A stretch of 64,000 nt of DNA, from contig NZ_CP071633.1 of NCBI RefSeq assembly GCF_017357385.1, positions 310,001 to 374,000 of the forward strand, written 5' to 3'. The translations under genes and the position numbers were made by a program. Shown in pieces: positions 35,682 to 44,671 of this stretch (positions within the stretch are counted from its first letter, which is position 1; every line of letters begins with the position of its first letter). The DNA is from Rhizobium sp. NZLR1 (GTDB taxonomy: Bacteria > Pseudomonadota > Alphaproteobacteria > Rhizobiales > Rhizobiaceae). The notes beneath the pieces were generated by a model. The model had not been told where the DNA came from. It worked only from the letters and a program-made list of their open reading frames with translations, and ran no database searches.

Positions 35682-36707
35682 ATGATCAAGAAAGATCTCG
35701 GACTGCTGCTGTTGATCGTCGTCGTCGGCATTGTCGTCGCCGTCATCAATCCGCGCTTCCTGCTGCCGATCAACCTGGCCAACACCGCCAACCTGATCGG
35801 CCTGTTCGGCATTCTGTCGATCGGTCAGGCCTTTGTCATCATTACCGGCGGCATCGAGCTTTCCGTGGGCTCACTCGTCGCTCTTCTCGGTGTGCTGTTC
35901 GTCGATTTCATCGCCGTCCAGGATATGTCGTGGATGCTGGCGCTGCCGCTCATTCTCGTGCTTGGCGCAGTCGTTGGTGCCGTCCACGGCTGGTTGATCA
36001 CCCGGCTCAACCTGCAACCCTTCGTCGTCACCCTCTGCGGCCTGCTGATTTATCGTGGGGCAGCGCGCTTCTATACGGCCGACGGAACGGCGGGCTTTGC
36101 TTTTGGCCAAAATTTTCCGGACCTCGAATTCCTGACCGCCGGACGGTTCTACGGTGTTCCCAATACCTTCACTGCCCTCGTGATCATTGCCGTGGTCATG
36201 TGGATCATGCTGCATCGCTCCGTCTTCGGGCGTTATCTCTACGCGATCGGGAAGAATGAGGAGGCGGCCCGCTATTCCGGTATTCGGACCAGCCGCATGA
36301 TCATGTCGGCATATGTCATCTGCGGGCTGCTGACGGCGCTTTCGGCGATTTATTTCGCCATGTACACGCGCTCGATCTCGCCGGCGAGCCATGGCCAGTT
36401 CTACGAACTCTACGCGATTGCCGCGGCCGTGCTCGGCGGCTTCTCGCTCCGCGGCGGCGAGGGATCGATCGTCGGCGTCGTGCTGGGTACAGTCCTGCTC
36501 CAGGAGTTGCAGAACCTCGTCAATCTGCTCGGCATCCCGTCGTCTCTGAATTTCGCCGTCATGGGCGGCGTGATCCTCATCGGCGTCCTGATCGACCAAC
36601 AATGGCACGCCATCCGCGCAAAACGCCGCGTCGTCTCTGCCGCCCGGCAGACCGAAACCCGTCATTCGAGCGAAGGCAGTTTGCCGGTGGCTGCCAATCA
36701 GGATTAG
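35682..36707 (+). CDS. CUT2 sugar ABC transporter permease
   Basis: 341 residues, RbsC-like with about eight to ten hydrophobic segments. Family signature IITGGIELSVGSLVALLGVL in the first half and YELYAIAAAVLGGFSLRGGE near the end. Last gene of the importer; no catabolic enzyme follows, so the degradative genes for its sugar must lie elsewhere. Confidence 0.94.
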   Translation: MIKKDLGLLLLIVVVGIVVAVINPRFLLPINLANTANLIGLFGILSIGQAFVIITGGIELSVGSLVALLGVLFVDFIAVQDMSWMLALPLILVLGAVVGAVHGWLITRLNLQPFVVTLCGLLIYRGAARFYTADGTAGFAFGQNFPDLEFLTAGRFYGVPNTFTALVIIAVVMWIMLHRSVFGRYLYAIGKNEEAARYSGIRTSRMIMSAYVICGLLTALSAIYFAMYTRSISPASHGQFYELYAIAAAVLGGFSLRGGEGSIVGVVLGTVLLQELQNLVNLLGIPSSLNFAVMGGVILIGVLIDQQWHAIRAKRRVVSAARQTETRHSSEGSLPVAANQD

Positions 36708-37018
36708 GTCATCCGCTGCAGATCACGCTCGCTCATCGCTATCAATCCCTTCTGCAATCTCCGCCGTCATCAAAACGGGCAGAGTGTGGCATTCCAACTT
36801 TGCAGAAACAGGACATTCTAACTTTGCGGCTACAAATAATGTCAAAGCTGATAGAGATGCGACGCCGCCAGCCAGTTAGAGATGCGACACTGGCACTGTT
36901 GATCAGCCCCCGATCCGACCGGCTGGGCCGGGTTGCAAGGGAGGAGCGGGCGGGTGAGGGAATTGCCTCTTCGGCTTCAGCTTTGAGACTGTGAATGCCA
37001 GTTCATTCGGCTGCCTCC
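36708..37018. other. Gene-free spacer
   Basis: About 310 nt with nothing I can name. Two short near-repeats cattc(c/t)aactttgc occur at 36790-36805 and 36814-36829, and gagatgcgac recurs at 36854 and 36880. Confidence 0.35.
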
Positions 37019-37123
37019 CTACGAGCCAATGCCGCCTGGCGTGCCGCTGACAATGACATCGCCCGACTCCAGGCGCGTGAAACTGGAGCAATATTCGATC
37101 TGCCGTGCGATGTCGAAAATCAT
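37019..37123 (-). pseudogene. C-terminal remnant of a fumarylacetoacetate-hydrolase-family protein
   Basis: On the minus strand MIFDIARQIEYCSSFTRLES then GDVIVSGTPGGIGS and a stop. This is the conserved C-terminal half-motif of the FAH family (FDI-x-x-x-IEY-x-S-x-x-TLEPGDVI-x-TGTP-x-G-x-G). The metal-binding core and the rest of the barrel are missing, and the sequence upstream is unrelated. A clear gene scrap. Confidence 0.65.
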
Positions 37124-37185
37124 CTGACCGAGGTGAATCCTCGGGTGGATCTCAGACTGAGTTGAGGAAAGCTTAGCCCACCGCA

Positions 37186-38328
37186 TCAACGTGCGAGCGT
37201 TAGCCAATCGCCGATCGTTGTCCCAAAACGTTGCATGGAACGTGTTGTGGGGATGGCGGGGCGCTCAGTTGCTATGGTCTTTCTCACTTCACGCGGGCTG
37301 AGCCCGAATTCATGGCTGAACGCGCGCGTGAAATTGGCTGCAACGTCGAAGCCGGCGGCCTGGGCAATCTCCGAGATCGGCCTGTTGTCGGTCGGGTTGG
37401 TAAGATCCGCATATGCCTGCAGCAATCGACGTTTGCGAATGTAGTTGAAGACGCCCCCGCTCGTTTCGAACAATTGGTAGAGCCGCGTCCGCGAGATGCC
37501 CAGCGCACGGCACATGACGTCAGGCGTCAAGCTATCTGAAAGAAGATTGAGGTGAATATAGCGATGCGCCCGCTCCATCAGGCCCATATTGTTCTGTTCC
37601 TGACCGCGATCCAAACTTGCGGACGATGCAGCGCATGCAACGACCATATCGCCGATCGTCCGTATGATCCGCGGCACCTCCTCCACCGTCAAATTGCCCA
37701 GGTTCGCCTCCAGGCCGTTGATATAGCTGACGAGCAATTCGGCGAGGCTACCGGAGGGGGCGATGTTGTTGGCGCTCTGCAGAAGAGGCGTATCACGGGT
37801 CAACAGTTCATAGGGCAAGAAGACGAGCACAGCGGCTGAATCGGTCATCCGCCCCCGGTATGGGTAACCAAGAGACCTGAAAAATATCTCACCCGGGCCG
37901 GTCTCCGTTACATGCCGATTGGCCTCGGTCCAGGCCCGGCCGCTGCGAAGTACGCCGACGTTCCAGTGATCGATTGGGCTCGATCGCAGCATGGCCTGAT
38001 CGCGAACATAGCTGCATGCCTGCGTCCGCTGCTGGACGATGAGGATATCGCCGAGATGCCAGCCGGTCTGTTCCGCGAGAAAACCGTCGTCCTCTGGTTG
38101 TCCGTCCGGCAGATGAACATCCACAAGCGGCGCCATATGTGATCGCCAGGACTGGAATTGTTCTTTCGGCGGCAGGTCTCGCGTCGAAAATCGCAAGGGC
38201 ACCAATGCAGGCGGAACGTCCACCCGATGTTCTTTCTGCGAGGACGGTTCGCGCGGCCAGCGCCGCCGCTCGAGGTGGGCCGGCCATTCCTGTCCAGCAG
38301 CGGGGTCATCTCCAGACTCCGTAACCAT
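37186..38328 (-). CDS. AraC-family regulator with AraC-binding-like N-terminal domain
   Basis: 380 residues from ATG 38328 with GGAGG 6 nt upstream; the frame is open further up but has no better start. The N-terminal ~230 residues resemble the AraC_binding_2 sensor (LRFSTRDLPPKEQFQSWRSH, then RSGRAWTEANRHV). The C-terminal HTH pair (about 262-362) has DVMCRALGISRTRLYQLFE and ISEIAQAAGFDVAANFTRAF. The N-terminal domain type occurs in regulators of aromatic or amine catabolism. No obvious target is adjacent: the FAH scrap downstream suggests a lost catabolic cluster. Confidence 0.9.
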   Translation of the reverse strand: MVTESGDDPAAGQEWPAHLERRRWPREPSSQKEHRVDVPPALVPLRFSTRDLPPKEQFQSWRSHMAPLVDVHLPDGQPEDDGFLAEQTGWHLGDILIVQQRTQACSYVRDQAMLRSSPIDHWNVGVLRSGRAWTEANRHVTETGPGEIFFRSLGYPYRGRMTDSAAVLVFLPYELLTRDTPLLQSANNIAPSGSLAELLVSYINGLEANLGNLTVEEVPRIIRTIGDMVVACAASSASLDRGQEQNNMGLMERAHRYIHLNLLSDSLTPDVMCRALGISRTRLYQLFETSGGVFNYIRKRRLLQAYADLTNPTDNRPISEIAQAAGFDVAANFTRAFSHEFGLSPREVRKTIATERPAIPTTRSMQRFGTTIGDWLTLAR

Positions 38329-38683
38329 CCAATTCCTCCAGCGCATAAGCCGATCCGGGCTGTTGAAACTGAGGCAAAAAATCGTTTTCGCGGCTGAAAC
38401 GTCCGCGCAGCCCATCCGACAAAACCGAATCGACTGAAGTCCTACGTGCATAAGCTACTTATCATATTCCTTTACGAGCAGAAATGGACGGACCGATAAT
38501 TTTCGGGATGCGGCGATAACGACAATTGCGTCCTGTTCCTGTATCTAAATGAGCAAGGGTTAGTTCCGAAGGACGTTCGGAAAGCCCAAATACTCACTTG
38601 CCAGTGCAATGCAGTTTCCAAGCACTCTCAACGTGAAACGACACTAATTCACAACAAAATATGCAAGCAGAGGAGGATAGGTC

Positions 38684-38854
38684 GTGAACTATCGGGGCAA
38701 TATTCGTGCGCGCTTTGCGCGAGCATCGGCTTACGACAGGAATTCTTCTCCGCATAACCCTCAGGCGCCGGGAAAAATTCCTATCGCCAATAGTGCGGGT
38801 TTCCTCTGCTCACCTTCGTGCGAGACGCTCCTGATGCCGGAAATCGGCAAATAA
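38684..38854 (+). CDS. Possible 56-residue protein with a strong ribosome site
   Basis: GTG at 38684 is preceded by AGGAGGA (38671-38677), the best ribosome site in this spacer. The frame MNYRGNIRARFARASAYDRN, then SSPHNPQAPGKIPIANSAGF, then LCSPSCETLLMPEIGK ends at TAA 38854. It is basic at the N-terminus, has a C-S-P-S-C pair and no hydrophobic segment. No family is recognised. The call rests on the ribosome site; the rest of 38329-38995 is empty. Confidence 0.35.
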   Translation: MNYRGNIRARFARASAYDRNSSPHNPQAPGKIPIANSAGFLCSPSCETLLMPEIGK

Positions 38855-38995
38855 GGACGCGAAGGGGTTGCGCGCAGGCCGAGGCCGTCTGTGTCGATGC
38901 GTAATGAGGCCGAGGCTTGCACGCAACCCTTACCATATCCACCCATTGGCGAATTTTGTAACGCTGCCCATTTCTATGGCAGATCGGAGGCTAAG

Positions 38996-39196
38996 ATGAC
39001 CACCGCATGTGATGAGAAACATATCGAATTGAAGCCGATTTCGAGCTGCAGACGAGAGGTCGAAGTCGCGATGGTGGAAATGCTCGTCACTTTGCAGAAA
39101 CGTGGATGGTCGGCTGCGGAATTGGCATTGGAGCTCGCAGATGCCTCCGAAGATCTCGTCATGCTGATCGCGACCAAAAGGGTTCGACCGCATTAG
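38996..39196 (+). CDS. Small hypothetical protein
   Basis: 66 residues from ATG 38996 with GGAGG 6 nt upstream, which favours this start over the in-frame ATG at 38891. Predicted helical, with CRREVEVAMVEMLVTLQKRG and WSAAELALELADASEDLVML. It resembles short rhizobial proteins of unknown function. A family A repeat starts 4 nt after its stop. Confidence 0.55.
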   Translation: MTTACDEKHIELKPISSCRREVEVAMVEMLVTLQKRGWSAAELALELADASEDLVMLIATKRVRPH

Positions 39197-39200
39197 AACC

Positions 39201-39306
39201 GGATGATTTTAGACCGACCCAGCCTAAAATCTGAATCCTGTTCTAGATTAAAGAGTTAGAGCATGATGTCATGAGAAAACCGCTCACACTTTTCGGCATC
39301 ATGCTC
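39201..39306. repeat. Rhizobial intergenic repeat, family A, copy 2
   Basis: 106 bp, the same length as copy 1 at 23958-24063 and alignable end to end. It contains a perfect 11-bp inverted repeat agagcatgatg (39258-39268) / catcatgctct (39297-39307) around a conserved gagaaaaccgc segment. Confidence 0.8.
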
Positions 39307-39927
39307 TAGAAAAAAGATCGCGTGGAATTATGCTGTTTCTGACTGAATGAGATGGCAGCACTGTCAGGCGCGGCGCAGTGATTTCCCACTCCATCATCAC
39401 CCATCACGTCAGTCGCCGCGCCGGAGATGGCTTGACCATATTGGTCAAAGCGGGAGAAACTCCCCGGCTTCGCCCCGTTCAAAGCGGAGCTCGGACAGGT
39501 CACTCAGCGACGAAGGAGCGTAAGTCGCAGCGGCGACAAGCAAGCCTATTACCTGCACCTGTATTTCGAACTCAGCGGCGCTGCTCGCGACAGCATGATT
39601 GTCAAACTCTACACCGGTCAATATTCGCGGGATATTCGCGACATCGACAAGGTTGCCGTCTCTCTTAATCTGTTGTTGCGGTCATTCGGGTGAACGCGCA
39701 CCTTGTAGCCCGGCTCATGCGAGGGTTCGTCGCGTCTTTGACGAAGTTGGCCCCGCTTGATCGCCTTGAAGGGATCCGAACCGGCGGCCAAAAGCGCTGA
39801 CAGTAGATGTTGCGGTACAAATTTTGGCTGTGCCGCACGTCGACGAATGTCGGGAACTCTCGATCCCGATGCGTGGCCAGTTCCTATTGACCCATTTCCC
39901 AATTCTGGGAAATGTGCCTCCAGTGAA
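39307..39927. other. Spacer with an unrecognised open stretch
   Basis: About 620 nt. A plus-strand frame from 39436 to TGA 39693 encodes a protein-like stretch (SGDKQAYYLHLYFELSGAAR, then SMIVKLYTGQYSRDIRDIDK) but has no start codon or ribosome site. It may be a gene fragment of unknown family. Nothing else stands out. Confidence 0.3.
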
Positions 39928-40518
39928 TCAATTGCGGCCAGCGGCGATCAGGGCGTGCGCGGCATCGCGGAGCAAACCCGTCGCCTCGCCGGGTTCGAAG
40001 ACCTGCATGCTGACAAAAGCGCCGTTGATCAGCACCGCGAGTTGCCCGGCAAGCCGGTCGGGTGCAGCAACCGCCAGTCTCCCGGCGATGGCCATCAAGC
40101 GCCGCCGCATTTCATGCATATGGGCTTCGGCGACTTTGCGGGCGGGGTGACCGGCTTCCGGGAACTCGGCCGCCGTGTTGATCTGCGGGCAGCCCCGGTA
40201 ATTATCCCGCCCGACCCTTTCGCCGATCCACTCGAAATGGGCGTCGAGTTCGGCTAAGGCGTCATCCGCATGCCGCTCGGTTATCCTATGCCAGGTGTTC
40301 CAGAAATCCAGGTCCTCGCGCTTCAGGAAGGCCGCGATCAAATTGTCCTTTGTGCCGAAATGGCGGTAAAGGCTGGTTTTGGCGACACCTGATTTTTCCA
40401 CCACCAGATCGACGCCCACGGCGCGTACACCGCGCCGGTAGAAGAGTTCCGATGCAGTCTCGAGAATTCTATCCCGTACCTCATTCACGGCCGGGGCGTT
40501 CGCTGTGTTTTTCGTCAT
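39928..40518 (-). CDS. TetR/AcrR-family regulator
   Basis: 196 residues. HTH about 14-62: RILETASELFYRRGVRAVGV, then VAKTSLYRHFGTKDNLIAAF. The effector domain includes the NYRGCPQINTAAEFPEAGHP segment common in regulators next to oxidoreductases. It is divergent from the saccharopine-dehydrogenase-like gene with operator-like dyads in the 102-nt spacer, so it probably represses both. Confidence 0.92.
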   Translation of the reverse strand: MTKNTANAPAVNEVRDRILETASELFYRRGVRAVGVDLVVEKSGVAKTSLYRHFGTKDNLIAAFLKREDLDFWNTWHRITERHADDALAELDAHFEWIGERVGRDNYRGCPQINTAAEFPEAGHPARKVAEAHMHEMRRRLMAIAGRLAVAAPDRLAGQLAVLINGAFVSMQVFEPGEATGLLRDAAHALIAAGRN

Positions 40519-40565
40519 TCGCTCATCTCCAATTCAGCCACACTAGCAGAAAGCGGATTGACACG

Positions 40566-40606
40566 CTACAGACCTGTATGTTTTATAGCTACAGACAGGT
40601 CGGTAG
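40566..40606. promoter_or_regulatory. TetR operator-like dyads
   Basis: An 18-bp dyad CTAC-n-GAC-nn-GTC-n-GTAG lies at 40589-40606. A related site starting ctacagac at 40566 contains tacag-ac-ctgta (40567-40578). Both lie between the divergent TetR and target starts. Confidence 0.6.
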
Positions 40607-40620
40607 CGCAGGAGAGAGCA

Positions 40621-41691
40621 ATGACCATTCATCAAACCGACAACACTGGAACACTCCACGCCGTGGTGGCAGTCCTTGGAGCGAACGGCCATACCGGCCG
40701 GTTTGTCGTCGCCGAACTGTTGCGGCGCGGGCTGACGCCGATTGCGATCGGACGGAGTGCCAGACGATTGGCAGAGGCGGGCTTTCCGGAACGCGGCGTC
40801 GAATGCCGCGAAGCAGCGATAGAGGATGACGAGGCGCTGGACAGCGCGTTCGCAGGAGCGGCGGCGGTCATCAACTGCGCCGGCCCGTTCATGGACACGG
40901 CCGACGCGGTCGTGCGTGCCGCGCTCCGGGCCGGCATCCATTATCTCGACGTAACGGCTGAACAGCCGAGCGTACAGGCCACATTCGACCGGCATGAGGT
41001 TGCGGCCCGGGAAGCGGGCGTAGCCGTCATCCCGGCCATGGGATTTTACGGCGGATTGGCAGACCTGCTGGTGGCAGCCCTGATGGACGAATGGCTGCAT
41101 GCCGACACTGTCGAAATCCGGGTTGCGCTCGACAGCTGGCTGCCCACGAAAGGCACGCGCGTGACCGGGGAGAAGAACACCGCGCAGCGCCTGGCCGTCA
41201 GCGGCGGGCAGCTTGGACCCGTGCATCAGCCGCCGGCCGAGAAGGTATCCGTTTTACCGGCCCCGTTCGGCCAGCAGACATTCGTCGAGCTTCCATTTTC
41301 GGAAGTGCCGCTGATCGCCCGCCACGTCCGGACGAAGGAGTTGCACACCTTTCTCAGCACGACAGCCCTGCGGGATGTTCGGGATCCATCGACGCCCCCG
41401 CCCCAGGCCATCGATGAAACCGGACGTTCGGCGCAGCGCTTCGCCGTTGAGGTGATCGTCACGCAAGGCGACCTGCGCCGCCGGATTCTCGCCCAGGGAC
41501 AGGACATCTATGCCGTCACGGCGCCGATCATCTGCGAAGCGGTCCAGCGTATCTTGTCCGGTGATATCCGCGATACCGGCGCAAAGCCGCCGGCTGCCAT
41601 TTTCCATGCCGCGAGTTTCCTGGGCGCTCTCGGCCCCAATCTGTCGGTTGAGACATCAGAAACCTCAGATTTTCAGAAGGGCCATCCATAA
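40621..41691 (+). CDS. Saccharopine-dehydrogenase-like NAD(P)-binding protein
   Basis: 356 residues from ATG 40621 (GGAGAG upstream); the in-frame ATG at 40558 would run through the operators and is not used. N-terminal Rossmann fold: AVLGANGHTGRFVVAELLRR, then AVINCAGPFMDTADAVVRAA and HYLDVTAEQPSVQATF, the layout of Sacchrp_dh_NADP proteins. The C-terminal half is not assignable to a known catalytic domain. It is probably an uncharacterised reductase induced via the divergent TetR regulator. Confidence 0.8.
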   Translation: MTIHQTDNTGTLHAVVAVLGANGHTGRFVVAELLRRGLTPIAIGRSARRLAEAGFPERGVECREAAIEDDEALDSAFAGAAAVINCAGPFMDTADAVVRAALRAGIHYLDVTAEQPSVQATFDRHEVAAREAGVAVIPAMGFYGGLADLLVAALMDEWLHADTVEIRVALDSWLPTKGTRVTGEKNTAQRLAVSGGQLGPVHQPPAEKVSVLPAPFGQQTFVELPFSEVPLIARHVRTKELHTFLSTTALRDVRDPSTPPPQAIDETGRSAQRFAVEVIVTQGDLRRRILAQGQDIYAVTAPIICEAVQRILSGDIRDTGAKPPAAIFHAASFLGALGPNLSVETSETSDFQKGHP

Positions 41692-41884
41692 ACGGCGTGA
41701 GGGACCGCAAGTCTCCAGCGTAATCACGGAGCCCGTTGCTGCACAAATCCTGCGGAGCCACCCGCTTTGATCTTCCCGAACGATCTATGGAAGAAGTCCC
41801 TCGCAAAAGTTGGGCATTTTGCGAGGGACCTCTGCGACGCTCACAATCGGCACGCCGCCCAAAGCGACCCACAGGGCATTCATC

Positions 41885-42928
41885 TTAATTTAGGCGATTG
41901 CCGCCTGTTCCAAACAAATGCACCTTCGACAGGTCAGGGGCGATCGAGATTTGTTGTCCCGGCTTGAAGTCGACCCGTTCACGCAGAAGCAGCGTGATAT
42001 CGGCACTTCCAAGCCTAGCGTTGATGTGGGTTTCCGATCCGGTCGGCTCGACGACGACGATGGTGGCCGGCACGCCGTCCTCGCGGATCGCCATATGCTC
42101 CGGGCGGATGCCATAGGTGACGGCGTCCGCCTCTTGCCGGCCGGGCGGCAGAGGCAGGCTGGTTCCGCCCAAAACGAAGCTGCCGTTCCTGACTTCACCT
42201 TCGAACAGGTTCATCGCGGGCGAGCCGATGAAAGAGGCGACGAAGGTGTTTGCCGGACGGTCGAAGAGCTCGAGCGGCTTGCCGATCTGCTCCACGCGGC
42301 CGCTGCGCATCACGACGATTTTGTCGGCCATGGTCATGGCTTCGACTTGATCATGGGTGACATAGACGGTGGTGGTCTTCAGTCGCTGGTGAAGCTCCTT
42401 GATTTCCGCCCGCATCGTCACACGCAGCTTGGCGTCGAGGTTCGAGAGCGGCTCGTCGAAGAGAAAGACCTGCGGGTGACGGACGATCGCGCGGCCCATG
42501 GCGACGCGCTGGCGCTGGCCGCCCGACAGCTGTTTGGGCAATCTGTCGAGGAGAGGTCCGAGCGCCAGGATGTCAGCCGCCTCCTTCACCTGCTTTTCGA
42601 TCGTCGACTTGTTCTGGCCCTGGAGCTTCAGAGCGAAGCCCATATTCTCCGCGACGGTCATGTGCGGGTAGAGCGCGTAGCTCTGGAACACCATAGCAAT
42701 ATCCCGCTCTTTCGGCGCCACGTCGTTCACGACCCGGCCGCCGATGCGGATTTCGCCGTCGCTGATCTCCTCCAGCCCTGCTAGCATTCTGAGCAGGGTA
42801 GACTTGCCGCAGCCAGAGGGACCGACGAGCGTGACGAATTCGCCGTCCTCGATATCGACGGAGACGCCGTGGATCACCGGAACGGCGCCATAATGCTTGC
42901 GGGCTTCGTCTATCGTAACCGATGCCAT
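41885..42928 (-). CDS. CUT1 ABC transporter ATP-binding protein (UgpC/MalK type)
   Basis: 347 residues. Walker A GPSGCGKST, Q-loop MVFQSYALYPHM, signature LSGGQRQRVAMGRAIV, Walker B VFLFDEPLSNLDAKL, switch His YVTHD. The C-terminal ~110 residues form the MalK/UgpC OB-fold (TOBE) regulatory domain. Last gene of the leftward GH32 operon, 20 nt after the GH32 stop. Confidence 0.95.
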   Translation of the reverse strand: MASVTIDEARKHYGAVPVIHGVSVDIEDGEFVTLVGPSGCGKSTLLRMLAGLEEISDGEIRIGGRVVNDVAPKERDIAMVFQSYALYPHMTVAENMGFALKLQGQNKSTIEKQVKEAADILALGPLLDRLPKQLSGGQRQRVAMGRAIVRHPQVFLFDEPLSNLDAKLRVTMRAEIKELHQRLKTTTVYVTHDQVEAMTMADKIVVMRSGRVEQIGKPLELFDRPANTFVASFIGSPAMNLFEGEVRNGSFVLGGTSLPLPPGRQEADAVTYGIRPEHMAIREDGVPATIVVVEPTGSETHINARLGSADITLLLRERVDFKPGQQISIAPDLSKVHLFGTGGNRLN

Positions 42929-42948
42929 GTCGTTTTATCCTCCAGCGA

Positions 42949-44667
42949 TTAAAGACCGAGCTGCCAGATTTCAGCGGCGATTATATTTCCCTCGGATGCG
43001 GTCAGACGCGCAGCACTTACCCCCTTGACGCCGGGCAGCCGCTTGGTTCCCGTCCAGCGGCCATCGTCGGCGAAGACCTCGATCGAGCCTGCATCGAGGA
43101 AGATCCGGATGGTCGATGGGCGTGCGCCGGCGGCGATATAGCGGGGCGATGCCTTGGCATTCGCCACCGAGAAGGGAATGCTCAGCCCGGCCTCATCCAA
43201 CTGAACCGCGACCGTCGCCTCGGAATGTTCGAGATCGAGGCGGAACGCATTGCCGGCTTGCCTGAGAGTGAGAAGGATTTCGACGGAGCCGTTGGCAAGA
43301 TCGACGGTCCGGCCATCGAGAAAACCTCCGGCATCCAGTCGCCGTTGCCGCAGGCTTTCGACACCTGACACCGGCGGCGTGATCAGCGCCCCACTTTGCA
43401 ATGCCAGCCGGCGCGGCAGGGTCATCGCCGTCGGCATGTCGATCTCTCTGGAAATATCCGTCCAGTTCGCAAGCCACGCGATGCCGATCGGGTCGCCCTC
43501 GTCGACGAAGGCCTGGAACGCGTAGGCGTCGGTGCCGAAGTCCAGTTCCTGTTCGAATTCCATTGAGAACCGTTGGCCATCGAAACGGCCGACAGTCGCA
43601 AGCGTCATGTTGCGCCGGCCCGTTGCCGGGTCGCGGCTGGTGAGCAGACCGAAGATCAGGGCCCAGCGCGTCGTCGGATCATTGGCGGGACCATCGAGCG
43701 GCACCATGCAGGGGCACTCCGCCGCCGTCATCCCGAAGCGGTTCTCACGGTGAAGCATGCCGAGGAAGTTCCATCCCGTCGCCGCAGCCGGGTCATCGGT
43801 TTGGTAGAGCAGGATAACGCCGCCCTCGCGGTCTCGCGTGCCGAGCAACATCTTCCATTGGCCGTCGGGCCCGAGGAAGACATAGGGATCGCGGAAGTCG
43901 GTCGTCAGACCGAGCCCGGCGGGACGCGCCGGCAGGATCAGGCTCGCCGGCTCGACATTGACAAGATCGCGGCTGGTGGCCGTGAACTGAACCTGTTCCT
44001 CCGGTTCCCGATCCTTCATATGCTCGGTGAAGAAAATGCGAAGGCCGGCTTCATCGCCGGGAAGAGCGATCGCGGAGCCGGAAAATGCCCCGCCCCGCCC
44101 GTCGGCCCGCGCAGCGAGTTCATCCGAAGGGAAAAGAAAGATCGGCAGATGCTTCCAGCGAAGATAGTCCTCCGAGACCGCATGACCCCAATGCATGTTG
44201 TTCCACCGAAGGCTGTGGGGATAGTGCTGGTAGAAGAGGTGCAGCTTGCCGCCGAACCTTCCAAACCCGTTGGGATCGTTCATCCAGCCGAAAGGCGGGC
44301 GGAAGTGATAGCTGCCGGGGACCTCGGGTGTGGCATTGGCAGGGCTGATATGCAGCAGCCGGACGCCTTCTTCGAGAACGTGGGGCTGAAGGAAGGCATA
44401 GAGGACCGAGACGTCGGTCGTCATGGGATCGTAGGAGAAAGCAGCCTCTCCGCCTCTTTCCAGCGTCAGCAGCCGAAACTCAAACTCATGCGGATTTGAA
44501 GTTTCGACAGCACAGGCCGGATTCCCATCGACATGTGCCGTCAACCTTCCCGGAGCGTCGCCATGCGACGCCCTGATCCAGGCATGAATCGTGGACCCTG
44601 CGGGCAGGAAGGCGCTGATCGTCTCCAGCTCCGCTTCATCGGACGGAGAAGTCGCTTGGCTTGTCAT
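42949..44667 (-). CDS. Glycoside hydrolase family 32 (beta-fructosidase/sucrase)
   Basis: 572 residues from ATG 44667 with AAGG 8 nt upstream. The five-bladed GH32 domain begins near residue 123: nucleophile Asp in GWMNDPNG (about 131), transition-state stabiliser Asp in DFRDPYVF (about 260), acid/base Glu in AECPCMVP (about 317). A C-terminal beta-sandwich follows. An N-terminal extension of ~115 residues precedes the catalytic domain. No signal peptide is seen, so it hydrolyses imported sucrose or fructo-oligosaccharides in the cytoplasm. It is embedded between permease and ATPase genes of a CUT1 importer. Confidence 0.93.
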   Translation of the reverse strand: MTSQATSPSDEAELETISAFLPAGSTIHAWIRASHGDAPGRLTAHVDGNPACAVETSNPHEFEFRLLTLERGGEAAFSYDPMTTDVSVLYAFLQPHVLEEGVRLLHISPANATPEVPGSYHFRPPFGWMNDPNGFGRFGGKLHLFYQHYPHSLRWNNMHWGHAVSEDYLRWKHLPIFLFPSDELAARADGRGGAFSGSAIALPGDEAGLRIFFTEHMKDREPEEQVQFTATSRDLVNVEPASLILPARPAGLGLTTDFRDPYVFLGPDGQWKMLLGTRDREGGVILLYQTDDPAAATGWNFLGMLHRENRFGMTAAECPCMVPLDGPANDPTTRWALIFGLLTSRDPATGRRNMTLATVGRFDGQRFSMEFEQELDFGTDAYAFQAFVDEGDPIGIAWLANWTDISREIDMPTAMTLPRRLALQSGALITPPVSGVESLRQRRLDAGGFLDGRTVDLANGSVEILLTLRQAGNAFRLDLEHSEATVAVQLDEAGLSIPFSVANAKASPRYIAAGARPSTIRIFLDAGSIEVFADDGRWTGTKRLPGVKGVSAARLTASEGNIIAAEIWQLGL

Positions 44668-44671
44668 CAAT

